A stretch of 64,000 bases of DNA from Arbacia lixula. Lineage: Eukaryota > Echinodermata > Echinoidea > Arbacioida > Arbaciidae. The notes beneath the pieces are model-generated. The model was not told the origin of the DNA. It was given only the letters and a program-made list of their open reading frames with translations, and made no database searches. Of this stretch, positions 42,496 to 51,205 are shown one piece after another. Position numbers and translations under genes: made by a program. Position 1 is the stretch's first letter. Every line of letters begins with the position of its first letter. The stretch covers positions 11,232,738 to 11,296,737 of the forward strand of contig OZ022576.1 of the NCBI GenBank assembly GCA_963669155.1. The letters are read 5' to 3'.

Positions 42496-43402
42496 TAAGG
42501 CTGGCACCCAACCAACTCCCTTCTGGTCTAACAATTAGACCTGCTAGCTCAACATGGCAACTAGAATCCTGCTCAAATTATTCTCTTGCTGTTGTTCATG
42601 CTTGTGTGTCCATGTGTCTGGGCAGCATTCCCTGTGAAGCAGGGATCCAAGTGGTTCTCAATCCACCTTGTGGGGTCAGTGTCTTGCCGTTGCGGCACAG
42701 CTACTTGTGATGGACAACTTCCGTTGAGATGTCCAAAGAGCAGATATCTGATTCACCATCTTTGTTGCATGACTGTGTGCCCGAGTCTCGTCACCAGAAT
42801 ATACTCACAAAATTCCTTGCACGGAGCATACTGGTGATACGTTTCAAGAATAATCGGTTGAGTCATCAACATTTCATCTGTTGAACAGTCGTCAGTCATG
42901 AAAACTGCTGGACCTTGGTGGCCTCTGCTTCCAAAGCTCTTGTCCAAAAGCAGGGTGGTGTAGAGCTGAAGAGCTGACTTGATGACTGCTTCAGACTCTG
43001 AAGTTGTTGTCACCAATGGGTAAACCACCAACGCAACTGTGGTTCAACATCAAAAAGACGCTACTGCCATGACGATCCATATTTGATGAGGAATCCATAA
43101 AAACTAGTTCCCCAGAGTGCTTCAGTTCCTCGCCGATATTTTGACCCCCTACCTTGCAGACCCCCTTGCGCTCGATCTAGCTTTTCATCTTTCATAGAAG
43201 TAAAGAACATGAGGCGATGTCTCCTCCACCATCCATTTGCATGGACCCTCATTTCTGTTTTCTGCATAACCTCTCGGCTGTGTTCCATGGAATCGAGCAT
43301 TGCCGTACCACATGCCACATTGTTCTCATCTGCGATAGCTTCCAAAATAGGCGGAGCTACCTCAACTGAATTTGGGTTGTCGGGTTCGGAGACCACTTTC
43401 CT
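42496..43402 (-). repeat. Duplicated block, copy A (paired with 45757-46650)
   Basis: The sequence from aaggctggcacccaacc to the RAG1-like segment near 43400 recurs almost base for base at 45757-46650, in the same orientation, with small indels such as a 2-bp TG difference near 42603. Each copy carries, on the minus strand, a RAG1-like piece followed by a MULE-like transposase piece. The two blocks flank the Mutator-type transposase gene. Confidence 0.85.
42753..43090 (-). pseudogene. MULE-type transposase domain fragment (copy A)
   Basis: The minus strand encodes PLVTTTSESEAVIKSALQLY and GPAVFMTDDCSTDEM. The second is the MULE-type catalytic-Asp region (family pattern: ..FMTDD.. followed by an alanine- or glutamate-rich helix). 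The upstream part, equivalent to LLFMDSSSNMDRHGSNVFLM in copy B, is out of frame here and interrupted. Compared with copy B it has several small indels. No N- or C-terminal part of a complete MULE protein is present, so it is a dead fragment. Confidence 0.55.
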
Positions 43403-43924
43403 TTTGTAGCAGCGAAACAATGATGACAGGGTATGAGCACTCATTTTGAGATTCAGGGCTTGAAATAGTCTGTTGCGACTTTGCTCTGCGCCACAGTTGA
43501 ACGCCAGAACAGAAAGATTTGTTGCTATGCGAACAACACGTGGACTTCTCCACAGGTGTTTGGGACACCTTTTCCAGATGAGAGAATTTAAACTCTCATT
43601 CTGGTTTTGGGTGTACCTTGGGAGGCACCTCTCTATGAGGTCAGGAGCACTAAGTCGCTTGAATGTAGGCAAGAGTAGATCAAGAAACACCACATCAAGG
43701 TGATGGTCTTTGTCTACCATACTGCCTTTATTTTTATACTCACACCATTCGCCGTCTGGGCAGTACTGATGACGCACCTCATTATCAGGAAGTTTGACTT
43801 CATGATAAAGAACTGCCAACACTGCCCTTTGTATTTTCTCAACTGCCTTATTCTTGACCTTATCATCCTTGATCACTAAGTCGCTTGAATGTAGGCAAGA
43901 GTAGATCAAGAAACACCACATCAA
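43061..43924 (-). pseudogene. Chimeric ORF: Mutator-type transposase C-terminus fused to a RAG1-like segment
   Basis: This is an open frame of 287 residues. Residues ~17-175 are the C-terminal half of the Mutator-type transposase encoded at 43863-45739, including QNQNESLNSLIWKRCPK with the likely catalytic Glu110. At about 43402 the sequence switches, in frame, to a RAG1-like segment (residues ~177-258): EPDNPNSVEVAPPILEAIAD, then SREVMQKTEMRVHANGWW and KDEKLDRAQGGL. This matches RAG1 core blocks [31 protein letters not shown] and DEKLVREVEGL in order and spacing. After ~258 the frame leaves the RAG1-like sequence and MULE-like sequence follows in another frame. The N terminus is an artefact of the 226-bp duplication. 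Confidence 0.7.
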
Positions 43925-44099
43925 GGTGATGGTCTTTGTCTACCATACTGCCTTTATTTTTATACTCACACCATTCGCCGTCTGGGCAGTACTGATGACG
44001 CACCTCATTATCAGGAAGTTTGACTTCATGATAAAGAACTGCCAACACTGCCCTTTGTATTTTCTCAACTGCCTTATTCTTGACCTTATCATCCTTGAT
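43648..44099. repeat. 226-bp exact-looking tandem duplication inside the transposase
   Basis: Bases 43648-43873 and 43874-44099 are near-identical direct repeats; both begin CACTAAGTCGCTTGAATG or its equivalent after CTTGAT. The unit is not a multiple of three, so it shifts the reading frame of the transposase. The first copy in coding order ends at a stop (KRLSDQG) at 43863. The rest of the protein continues in the other frame. Confidence 0.9.
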
Positions 44100-45739
44100 C
44101 ACTACTTTACTATTACGACGAACTGCATTCCTATAAAACTTACTTAACCTACCTATTGCCCCTGTATCTTTAGTCCCTGTTAGCCTACCCTTACCTCCCC
44201 CCACTGACTTCCCATCTGACAATTTCTCACCTTTCTTTACATCTTTACGAACTTTGTCTAATGCATTAGACATCCTTTTCCCCACATGACCTACACAATC
44301 TAACTTTTCTACCAATTTATTTTCACACGTACCATATGTTTCCCTAACTTTATTGAATGATTTACTATCCCTATCACTTAACCTAAGATTATGTTTATCT
44401 ACAGACCTACCCCACATTCTAGCTGCTGCTTCAACCTCCATCATCCCACTACTTCCCTCATGATTAGCTAAACATTCTTCTTCATGACCCTCCCACCATT
44501 CCCTGTACTCATCCCCTTCCCTATCCCAATCCTTCCTAACATCACACTCTTTACATATCTTAAACAAAACTTCAAAATCTAATACCTCCCCAGTATCCAT
44601 AGAAATTACTAATGCCACCCCATGATTGGAACGATGGCCACGCCTATGCCATGTCCCATCAAATGACACTGCCACTTCCACCACATCCCCCTCCTTGATG
44701 CTCCTGTCTTCCTTCATTGCAGCCCTCCGGAGGTGTTGGGCGGCTTCAGACATTTGTTGCTCACAAACCTACATGTAGAAAGCAAAAGGAGAAAAAAAAG
44801 CCTTGTATAAATACTAGCATGTATGATGTCCCAAAGTAATATAGAAATGAATAAAAATGTTTGTAAGTTAAAGTATTATGAATATGAAAATATAATCACC
44901 TCTGTAGACGTTGAAGAGAGAAGAGCCAAATGGGTCTGAAAACTGTGGTCGGCCACAGGAGGAGGCAGCCCGAGGATGGCACAAAAATCTGAGAGGGCCT
45001 CTCGTCCCAAACCATTCTCAGAAGCCGCCAAGACAGATCTTCGGTTGGCCTCTGCAGACTGTCCAGGACCCTCTGCTACGTTGCTACTGGTGCGAAAAGC
45101 TTGTTCCTGATGGCAGATAGAACAGCTCAGCACCAGTGTACTGCAGAGCCCAACCCGCTTGGTCTGGTCTTCATGGATAATCAGCCTCCCTAAGCCCAAA
45201 AATCAGACATGTAACTGTAAGCTTCATGTTTGAGATTGCATGACTTCACACTTTACTTCTTTACTTACCTCTGGCTCCCAAGATCTACTGATTAATTAAG
45301 ATCCCATATGAAATGTATGTAAAAAATACAGGTATAATGTTATTTATGCTTTTAAAAATGACAAAGCCAAGTCTGATTTTGTATGCATTTCAATTCAATC
45401 AAAATTCGAATTCATTCATTCATTTCACCCATATTTCAATAAATCAAGATAAAACAGCAAGAAAATTGGTAAATCATACTAAAAAGAGTATAATGAATAG
45501 ATGAAAACTCCATAAAACTTACCTCCTGGACATAAATGAGCATTGCCAAGAGCAGCTGCCAGCAGTCCACCATCAATGAGAAAGCTGCCCTCCAAAGCTG
45601 CACATGGATTGGCACATGTGGGACTGGGATCGGAAATTCCAGCCTGGAGCTTCCTTACCGACACTGGATCAGTTATTGCCTCTTCTTCTGTCTCCTGTCC
45701 CATTTTTTGCCTTTTAACCACATGATGTGGTACCCCCAT
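43863..45739 (-). pseudogene. Mutator-type (PF20700-like) transposase, three exons, frameshifted by the tandem duplication
   Basis: A DNA transposase of the Mutator-like family common in invertebrates. Exons on the minus strand are about 45739-45523 (first Met MGVPHHVVK), 45189-44900 and 44768-43863, with GT-AG boundaries and consistent phases (1, then 0). The DDE core follows: SFDGTWHRRGHRSNHG (Asp32 of the last exon counted from MSEAAQH), HEGSSGMMEVEAAARMW, SDRDSKSFN (second Asp) and DCVGHVGKRM with SDGKSVGGGKGRLT. The catalytic Glu lies beyond the duplication, in the 43061-43924 ORF (QNESLNS). Without the 226-bp duplication the protein would be continuous. It is therefore a recently broken copy or an assembly duplication. 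Confidence 0.75.
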
Positions 45740-45756
45740 GAACCCCTTCCTTTTCT

Positions 45757-46650
45757 TAAGGCTGGTACCCAACCAACTCCCTTCTGGTCTAACAATTAGA
45801 CCTGCTAGCTCAACATGGCAACTAGAATCCTGCTCAAATTATTCTCTTGCTGTTGTTCATGCTTGTGTCCATGTGTCTGGGCAGCATTCCCTGTGAAGCA
45901 GGGATCCAAGTGGTTCTCAATCCACCTTGTGGGGTCAGTGTCTTGCCGTTGCGGCACAGCTACTTGTGATGGACAACTTCCGTTGAGATGTCCAAAGAGA
46001 AGATATCTGATTCACCATGTTTGTTGCATGACTGTGTGCCTGAGTATCGTCACCAGAATATACTCCTCACAAAATTCCTTGCACGGAGCATACTGGCAAG
46101 ACGTTCCAAGAATAATCTGTTGAGTCATCAACATTTCATCTTTTGAACAGTCGTCAGTCATGAAAACAGCTGGACCTTGGCGGCCTCTGCTTCCAAAGCT
46201 CTTGCCCGAGAGCAGGATGGTGTAGAGCTGAAGAGCTGACTTGATGACTGCTTCAGACTCTGAAGTTGTCACCAATGGGTAAACGACCAACGCAACTGTG
46301 GTTCAACATCAAAAAGACGTTACTGCCATGACGATCCATATTTGATGAGGAATCCATAAATAGTAGTTCCCCATAGTGCTTCAGTTCCTCGCTGCTCACT
46401 ACCTTGTAGACCCCCTTGTGCTTGATCCAGCTTTTCATCTTTCATAGAAGTAAAGAACATGATGCGATGTCTCCACCATCCATTTGCATGGACCCTCATT
46501 TCTGTTTTCTGCATAACCTCTCGGCTGTGTTCCATGGAATCGAGCATTGCCATACCACATGCCATATTGTTCTCATCTGCGATGGCTTCCAAAATAGGCC
46601 GAGCTACCTCAACTGAATTTGGGTTGTCGGGTTCGTAGACCACTTTCCTT
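45757..46650 (-). repeat. Duplicated block, copy B (paired with 42496-43402)
   Basis: Direct repeat of copy A, about 3.26 kb away. It also has the Mutator-to-RAG1-like junction: it keeps about eight codons of the Mutator part (LFRCYRRK) before diverging at about 46668. Both copies therefore descend from one chimera rather than two independent fusions. Confidence 0.85.
46012..46438 (-). pseudogene. MULE-type transposase domain fragment (copy B)
   Basis: The minus strand encodes SSEELKHYGELLFMDSSSNM and then DRHGSNVFLMLNHSCVG, the first MULE-type Asp block (family: MD.. plus a VFLLLTHSS..G.PLG segment). After a small frameshift near 46270 it gives PLVTTSESEAVIKSALQLY and GPAVFMTDDCSKDEM. No intact termini exist. 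The fragment joins directly to the RAG1-like segment at about 46390, but in a different frame. Confidence 0.6.
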
Positions 46651-46667
46651 CTGTAGCAGCGAAACAA
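46385..46667 (-). pseudogene. RAG1-like segment (copy B of the Mutator fusion)
   Basis: Open frame with KVVYEPDNPNSVEVARPILE, SREVMQKTEMRVHANGWW and KDEKLDQAQGGLQG. These are the same RAG1-like blocks as in the chimera at 43061-43924 and in the last tandem unit at 47386-47883. It lacks the upstream catalytic-Asp block because the junction removed it. Downstream it meets MULE-like sequence. Confidence 0.65.
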
Positions 46668-46669
46668 AT

Positions 46670-47385
46670 CGGGTGGGGGAGGACCTTGGACCGTGTTATA
46701 TATTTACATATATTTCTCAACAGCCCAGTTTACAGAGTTTTAAAACAAAATGCAGCGGAAGACTTATTAATTATGTAATATGAAAATAATTGTTAAAGTA
46801 TCATATCACATCTTCCCCACCATATCGATGTACAAGAATAAGAGCGACAATCACATCAGATTACTCAATCAATTCATTCATCATCAATCATCCACATTCA
46901 ACACATGCCTATTACTACTTAATACAAGTAAAGCATACAGGATACTAAATGTAGATAAGATATTTAAAGGAGTTATATATTGTTTCTTTTAATTTCATGA
47001 ATGAATAAAGAGAATATAAAAGTATTTACGATATTTACAAAGAACTGTTAAATTATGCTAATAGCATATTTACTAATTAGTGGCACGCATGTGCACACTT
47101 ATGTAACACCTTTAACTTAAAGGACTTTCAAGGACAATAAACTTAAATCAACTGATCTTCATTCTTAATACGAGGTTCTCAGATTTAATTGGGATTGTGA
47201 AGTTTCTGACACGTCATTGTATGTTCTCTTCTCGATGAAGAACTTGAAAGTGTAATATCGTGCAGGTCTGGTTAGGAAATCTTGGACATGTCTGTCTCTT
47301 TCAAGATTCAGCAGCAAAGAGCTGTTGAGAATGGCACTTAGGACACACAGCTACTCCACTTGTCAATCAACTAAACAATGTTCTC
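46670..47385. other. AT-rich spacer without genes
   Basis: No ORF looks coding and no repeat is evident. It separates duplicated block B from the RAG1-like tandem units. Confidence 0.5.
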
Positions 47386-47883
47386 TTATCCATAAATACT
47401 AGTTCCTTGCTGATATTTTTCCCCCCTACCTTGTAGACCCCCTTGCGCTCCATCCAGCTTTTCATCTTTCATAGAAGTAAAGACCATGAGGCGATGGCTC
47501 CTCCACCATCCATTTGCATGGATCCTCATTTCTGTTTTCTGCATAACCTCTCGGCTGTGTTCCATGGAATCGAGCATTGCCATACCACACGCCACATTGT
47601 TCTCATCTGCGATGGCTTTCAAAATAGGCCGAGCTACCTCCACAGAATTTGGGTTGTCGGGCTCGTATACAACTTTCCTGTCATCCCCGACGTACACTTC
47701 ACATTTGACTACAGCAAATGCCGCACGGAAAGCTTTGTCTGGCAGCAGTCTGTCACTGGCCTCCTTCGTGACACTGATGTCCCCCATCCCATCAGCACCA
47801 TCCTTGACCGTGGTGTAGATTAGATGGTCATCTGTAGGGTCTAGCCTACACTTCAAGAGCCCATTCTCTATGTCACTGTCCAA
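47386..47883 (-). pseudogene. RAG1-like core fragment, tandem unit 1 (longest copy)
   Basis: This 165-codon frame matches the RAG1 recombinase core from the pre-RNase H region into the RNase H fold. DSDIENGLLKCRLDPTDDH parallels RAG1 MEEDILEGMR..DLDDY. VKDGADGMGDISV parallels VKESCDGMGDVSE, so Asp31 is equivalent to the first catalytic Asp (D600 in mouse RAG1). LLPDKAFRAAFAVVKCEV parallels VPEKAVRFSFTIMK, and EPDNPNSVEVARPIL plus IADENN parallel [20 protein letters not shown]. It continues to MQKTEMRIHANGWW and DEKLDGAQGGLQ, then breaks at a donor-like CAAG/GTAGGG. The second and third catalytic acids are absent. The frame upstream of 47883 stays open through WPYPHALAKILKEL. A RAG1-like origin is inferred from remembered family motifs. 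Confidence 0.75.
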
Positions 47884-48015
47884 TTCTTTGAGGATCTTGG
47901 CGAGTGCATGGGGATATGGCCATTCTACACCCCTAAGTTTGGAACAGGGAGCTCCAGTTGCTCCTTCACTCCTCCCCTCCCAATGACGGTTGGCTCGAAC
48001 GATATGTTCCCATAT

Positions 48016-48316
48016 TCAACGTGGGCTGCGCCAGCCTTCACAGGAGTGGTGAATGAGCTTAGCCCCTCCATCTAATTGAAACCGGATGCTGCCAGGCATG
48101 TATGACTTCTCCAATTCATCCAATATATGGGGCGGCTTCAGTGAGTTATCTGCTTTGGTCTTGAGAAGGCGATACTGTTCTTTGTATTTTTTCTTTGATG
48201 TTAGTGTTGAGATGCGCATTGCAAGGCAATCATCTGCAGTTACGTGTACAGTCAACTCGTCTCTCCATGAAGACAATACATATACAGAGACAGAGAAATT
48301 CCTGTTGCTTGATGAT
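48016..48316 (-). pseudogene. RAG1-like exon (nonamer-binding-region side), tandem unit 1
   Basis: An acceptor (tcctgggcag) ends at 48317. The exon then reads SSWRDELTVHVTADDCLAMR, ISTLTSKKKYKEQYRLLK, and KPPHILDELEKSYMPGSIRF. This parallels RAG1 [20 protein letters not shown] and HALRNAEKVLLPGYHPFEW in order and spacing. A 2-nt loss at the LIHH codons, relative to unit 2, shifts the frame to a stop (SCEGWRSPR). Confidence 0.65.
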
Positions 48317-48522
48317 CTGCCCAGGATATAGGGAATAATAAGGATGAATCATATTTACTTTATGTTACCTTTATATATGCATTAAATGAACTAATTTTGC
48401 TATCGATCTGAAAGATTCTGCAAAAGAATTTACACAAAGAAATTTACAATATCACAAATCCATGGAGATGGATACGTCGGCTTCTTTAGTCCTGCTTCGA
48501 GCATATTTACGCCCCACATCTT

Positions 48523-48852
48523 TCAAGCTGGCTTTTGCGCTCCACACAGGCACACACACTGTGCATTGTTTTCATCCGCGATAGCTTCCAAAATAGGCGG
48601 AGCTACCTCAACTGAATTTGGGTTGTCGGGTTCGTAGACCACTTTCCTGTCATCCCCGACGTACACTTCACATTTCACTTCAGCAAATGCTGCACGGAAA
48701 GCTTTGTCTGGCAGCAGTCTGTCACTGGCCTCCTTCATGACACTGATGTCCCCCATTCCATCAGCACCATCCTTGACCATAGTGTAGATTAGATGGTCAT
48801 CTTTAGGGTCTAGCCCACACTTCACTAGCCCATTCTCTATGTCATTCTCCAA
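48523..48852 (-). pseudogene. RAG1-like core fragment, tandem unit 2
   Basis: Same block as unit 1: ENDIENGLVKCGLDPKDDH, VKDGADGMGDISVMKEAS with the first catalytic Asp, RLLPDKAFRAAFAEVKCEV, and EPDNPNSVEVAPPILEAIAD. The RAG1-like sequence stops at ADENN, where the next tandem unit begins with AQCVCLCGAQKPA and a stop. It therefore lacks the later blocks present in unit 1. Confidence 0.7.
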
Positions 48853-48893
48853 TTCTTTGAGGATCTTGGCGAGTGCATGGGGATATGGCCATT

Positions 48894-49287
48894 CTACACC
48901 CCTAAGTTTGGAACAGGGAGCTCCAGTTGCTCCTTCACTCCTCCCCTCCCAATGACGGTTGGCTCGAACGATATGTTCCCATATTCAACGTGGGCTGCGC
49001 CAGCCTTCACGGGAGTGTGGTGAATGAGCTTAGCCCCTCCATCTAATTGAAACCGGATGCTGCCAAGCATGTATGACTTCTCCAATTCATCCAATATATG
49101 GGGCGGCTTTAGTGAGTTATCTGCTTTGGTCTTGAGAAGGTGATACTGTTCTTTGTATTTTTTCTTTGATGTTTGTGTGGAGATGCGCATTGCGAGGCAA
49201 TCATCTGCAGTTACGTGTACAGTCAACTCGTCTCTCCATGAAGACAATACATGTACAGAGACAGAGAAATTCCTGTTGTGTGATGAT
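48894..49287 (-). pseudogene. RAG1-like exon (nonamer-binding-region side), tandem unit 2
   Basis: The best preserved of the three. An acceptor ends at 49288. It reads through CLAMRISTQTSKKKYKEQYH, SYMLGSIRFQLDGGAKLIHH and on to HVEYGNISFEPTVIGRGG and EQLELPVPNLGV before a stop. The stop arises from a 2-nt (GT) excess at GGGGTGTAG. Without that excess the frame would run straight into the core block at 48852 (VEWPYPHALAKILKEL). Confidence 0.65.
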
Positions 49288-49500
49288 CTGCCCAGGATAT
49301 AGGGAATAATAAGGCTGAATCATATTTACTTTATGTTGCCTTTATATATGCATTAAATGAACACTGAATTAATGTTGCTATCGATCTGAAAGTTTCTGCA
49401 AAAGAATTTACACAAAGAAATTTACAATATCACAAATCCATGGAGATGGATACGTCGGCTTCTTTAGTCCTGCTTCGAGCATATTCACGCCCCACATCTT

Positions 49501-49830
49501 TCAAGCTGGCTTTTTCGCTCCACACGGGCACACACACTGTGCATTGTTTTCATCTGCGATGGCTTCCAAAATAGGCCGAGTTACCTCCACAGAATTCGGG
49601 TTGTCGGGCTCGTATACAACTTTCCTGTCATCCCTGACGTACACTTCACATTTGACTACCGTAAATGCAGCACGGAAAGCTTTGTCTGGCAGCAGCCTGT
49701 CACTGGCCTCCTTCATGACACTGATATCCCCCATCCCATCAGCACCATCCTTGACCGTGGTGTAGATTAGATGGTCATCTCTAGGGTCTAGCCCACACTT
49801 CACGAGCCCATTCTCTATGTCACTGTCCAA
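49501..49830 (-). pseudogene. RAG1-like core fragment, tandem unit 3
   Basis: DSDIENGLVKCGLDPRDDH, VKDGADGMGDISVMKEAS with the first catalytic Asp, LLPDKAFRAAFTVVKCEV and EPDNPNSVEVTRPILEAIAD. It is interrupted at ADENN by the boundary with unit 2, in the same way as unit 2. Confidence 0.7.
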
Positions 49831-49962
49831 TTCTTTGAGGGTCTTGGCGAGTGCATGGGGATATGGCCATTCTACACCCCTAAGTTTGGAACAGGGAGCT
49901 CCAGTTGCTCCTTCACTCCTCCCCTCCCAATGACGGTTGGCTCGAACGATATGTTCCCATAT

Positions 49963-50287
49963 TCAACGTGGGCTGCGCCAGCCTTCACAGGAGTGGTGAA
50001 TGAGCTTAGCCCCTCCATCTAATTGAAACCGGATGCTGCCAGGCATGTATGACTTCTCCAGTTCATCCAATATATGGGGCGGCTTCAGTGAGTTATCTGC
50101 TTTGGTCTTGAGTAGGCGATACTGTTCTTTGTATTTTTTCTTTGAAGTTAGTGTTGAGATGCGCATTGCAAGGCAATCATCTGCAGTTATGTGTACAGTC
50201 AACTCGTCTCTCCATGAAGACAATACATGTACAGAGACAGAGAAATTCCTGTTACAATATTCCTGTTGCTTGATGACCTGCCTAGGA
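49963..50287 (-). pseudogene. RAG1-like exon (nonamer-binding-region side), tandem unit 3
   Basis: Reads SSWRDELTVHITADDCLAMR, TSKKKYKEQYRLLKTKADNS and EKSYMPGSIRFQLDGGAKL, then the same frameshift to SCEGWRSPR as in unit 1. The acceptor differs from the other units (cctaggcag/gtcatca), and a short insertion (about 12 nt) follows it. Confidence 0.65.
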
Positions 50288-50429
50288 TATAGGGAATAAT
50301 AAGGATGAATCATATTTACTTTATGTTGCCTTTATATATGCATGAAATTAACACTAAATTAATTTTGCTGAAACTTTCTGCAAAAGAATTTACACAAAGA
50401 AATTTACAATTAACAAATCCATGGAGATG

Positions 50430-50535
50430 GATACGTCGGCTTCCTTAGTCCTGCTTTGAGCATATTCACGCCCCACATCTTTCAAGCTGGCTTTTGCGCT
50501 CCACACGAGCACACTTATTTCCGTCCATGTGTTCG
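50430..50535 (-). pseudogene. Short exon-like segment upstream of the RAG1-like exons (repeated in units 1 and 2)
   Basis: On the minus strand an acceptor-like aatgaaacag ends at about 50534 and is followed by sequence open in two frames. One reads EISVLVWSAKASLKDVGRKY and ends in SISMDL. The other reads HEHMDGNKCARVERKSQLER and ends at a GTAAAT donor-like site. Partial copies recur at about 48460-48550 and 49440-49530. It may be the preceding RAG1-like exon, but the correct frame is unclear. Confidence 0.3.
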
Positions 50536-50983
50536 TGTCCCTGTTTCATTATTTTTTAAAAGAATTTGAAAATGGGTAAAAATGATGGGCCATTTCACCA
50601 CTTTCAAGATATATCTTTTAACATCAAATATAAAGTAAAGTGGTAAACCTTGCAATAAATAATCACGTAGAAAAGAGTGTTCTGAAGAAAATTTTCATGA
50701 ATAGATATGCTGAGAACGTCATAACCTATCTTGTTATATTGATCTTCTCACAAGCATAAATGATAAATAACAAATACAAACATATAAAATAGATAGAAGT
50801 TCATGTATACAGGTTATGCATCTATTGTTCATACTGAAGAATGTCCACTTGATTTGGGAAATCAACCCCGATCTTTGTGTGGTTGTACAAATGTACAACA
50901 TGGGGAATACACTGATCAGTTTTGTCCACTGTCGCAACATGTTCGCCACTTTTCTTCTATAGGTTACTTGTATTATTCACAAA
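50536..50983. other. No recognised gene
   Basis: AT-rich spacer between the RAG1-like units and the SWIM-type gene fragments. The ORFs on both strands lack coding character. Confidence 0.4.
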
Positions 50984-51041
50984 TCACTGAATGAACATGA
51001 TTATAGTGAAGACATATTTCAAATAAAAGGTATCATACACA

Positions 51042-51205
51042 CCTTTGCCATAGTGGTGTCTCTCCCAGCTGACGTCATTCACCCTGCGAGGGAGTACTAT
51101 CACTCCCGTGGAAGCAGCGATCCAGCTGTTTGCCACTGATGCGCATGATGGGTTGATGAGTCCACTCTTGAAGGTATGGTCCATTTTAAAGAGCATGACA
51201 GCCAT
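51042..51205 (-). pseudogene. Exon of the SWIM-type gene downstream of the zinc-binding motif
   Basis: Reads NHMAVMLFKMDHTFKSG, then INPSCASVANSWIAASTG, and ends HHYGK at a donor (GTGTGT). The NHMAVMLFKMD start resembles the C-x-H plus hydrophobic helix that completes a SWIM finger (family: C.HV.ALLF), but the expected Cys is not seen. The start is displaced by an inverted repeat (CCATATGATTTG / CAAATCATATGG, 51202-51228). Related invertebrate proteins carry a YqaJ-type nuclease domain after this point; none is seen here. Confidence 0.45.

Larger units (their letters stand above)
47386..50510 (-). repeat. Tandem triplication of a ~980-bp RAG1-like genomic unit
   Basis: Three direct units (50510-49542, 49541-48564, 48563-47386) contain the same short exon, intron, nonamer-binding-side exon and core exon. 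The anchor tttcaagctgg recurs at 48521, 49499 and 50480 (spacing 978 and 981). Introns are conserved along with exons, so this is duplication of genomic DNA, not retroposition. Confidence 0.9.

Noticed and set aside
42586-42837. Plus-strand Cys-rich ORF (VSCRCGTATCDGQLPLRC), also at 45815-46123
   Set aside because: It resembles a zinc-binding motif, but it is antisense to the MULE-like fragment and one copy is frameshifted. It cannot be told from a shadow ORF.
43473-43703. Plus-strand ORFs opposite the Mutator/RAG1-like chimera
   Set aside because: Shadows of the minus-strand frames, which carry the recognisable motifs.
47443-47823. 126-residue plus-strand ORF over RAG1-like unit 1
   Set aside because: Antisense of the RAG1-like frame, without motifs.
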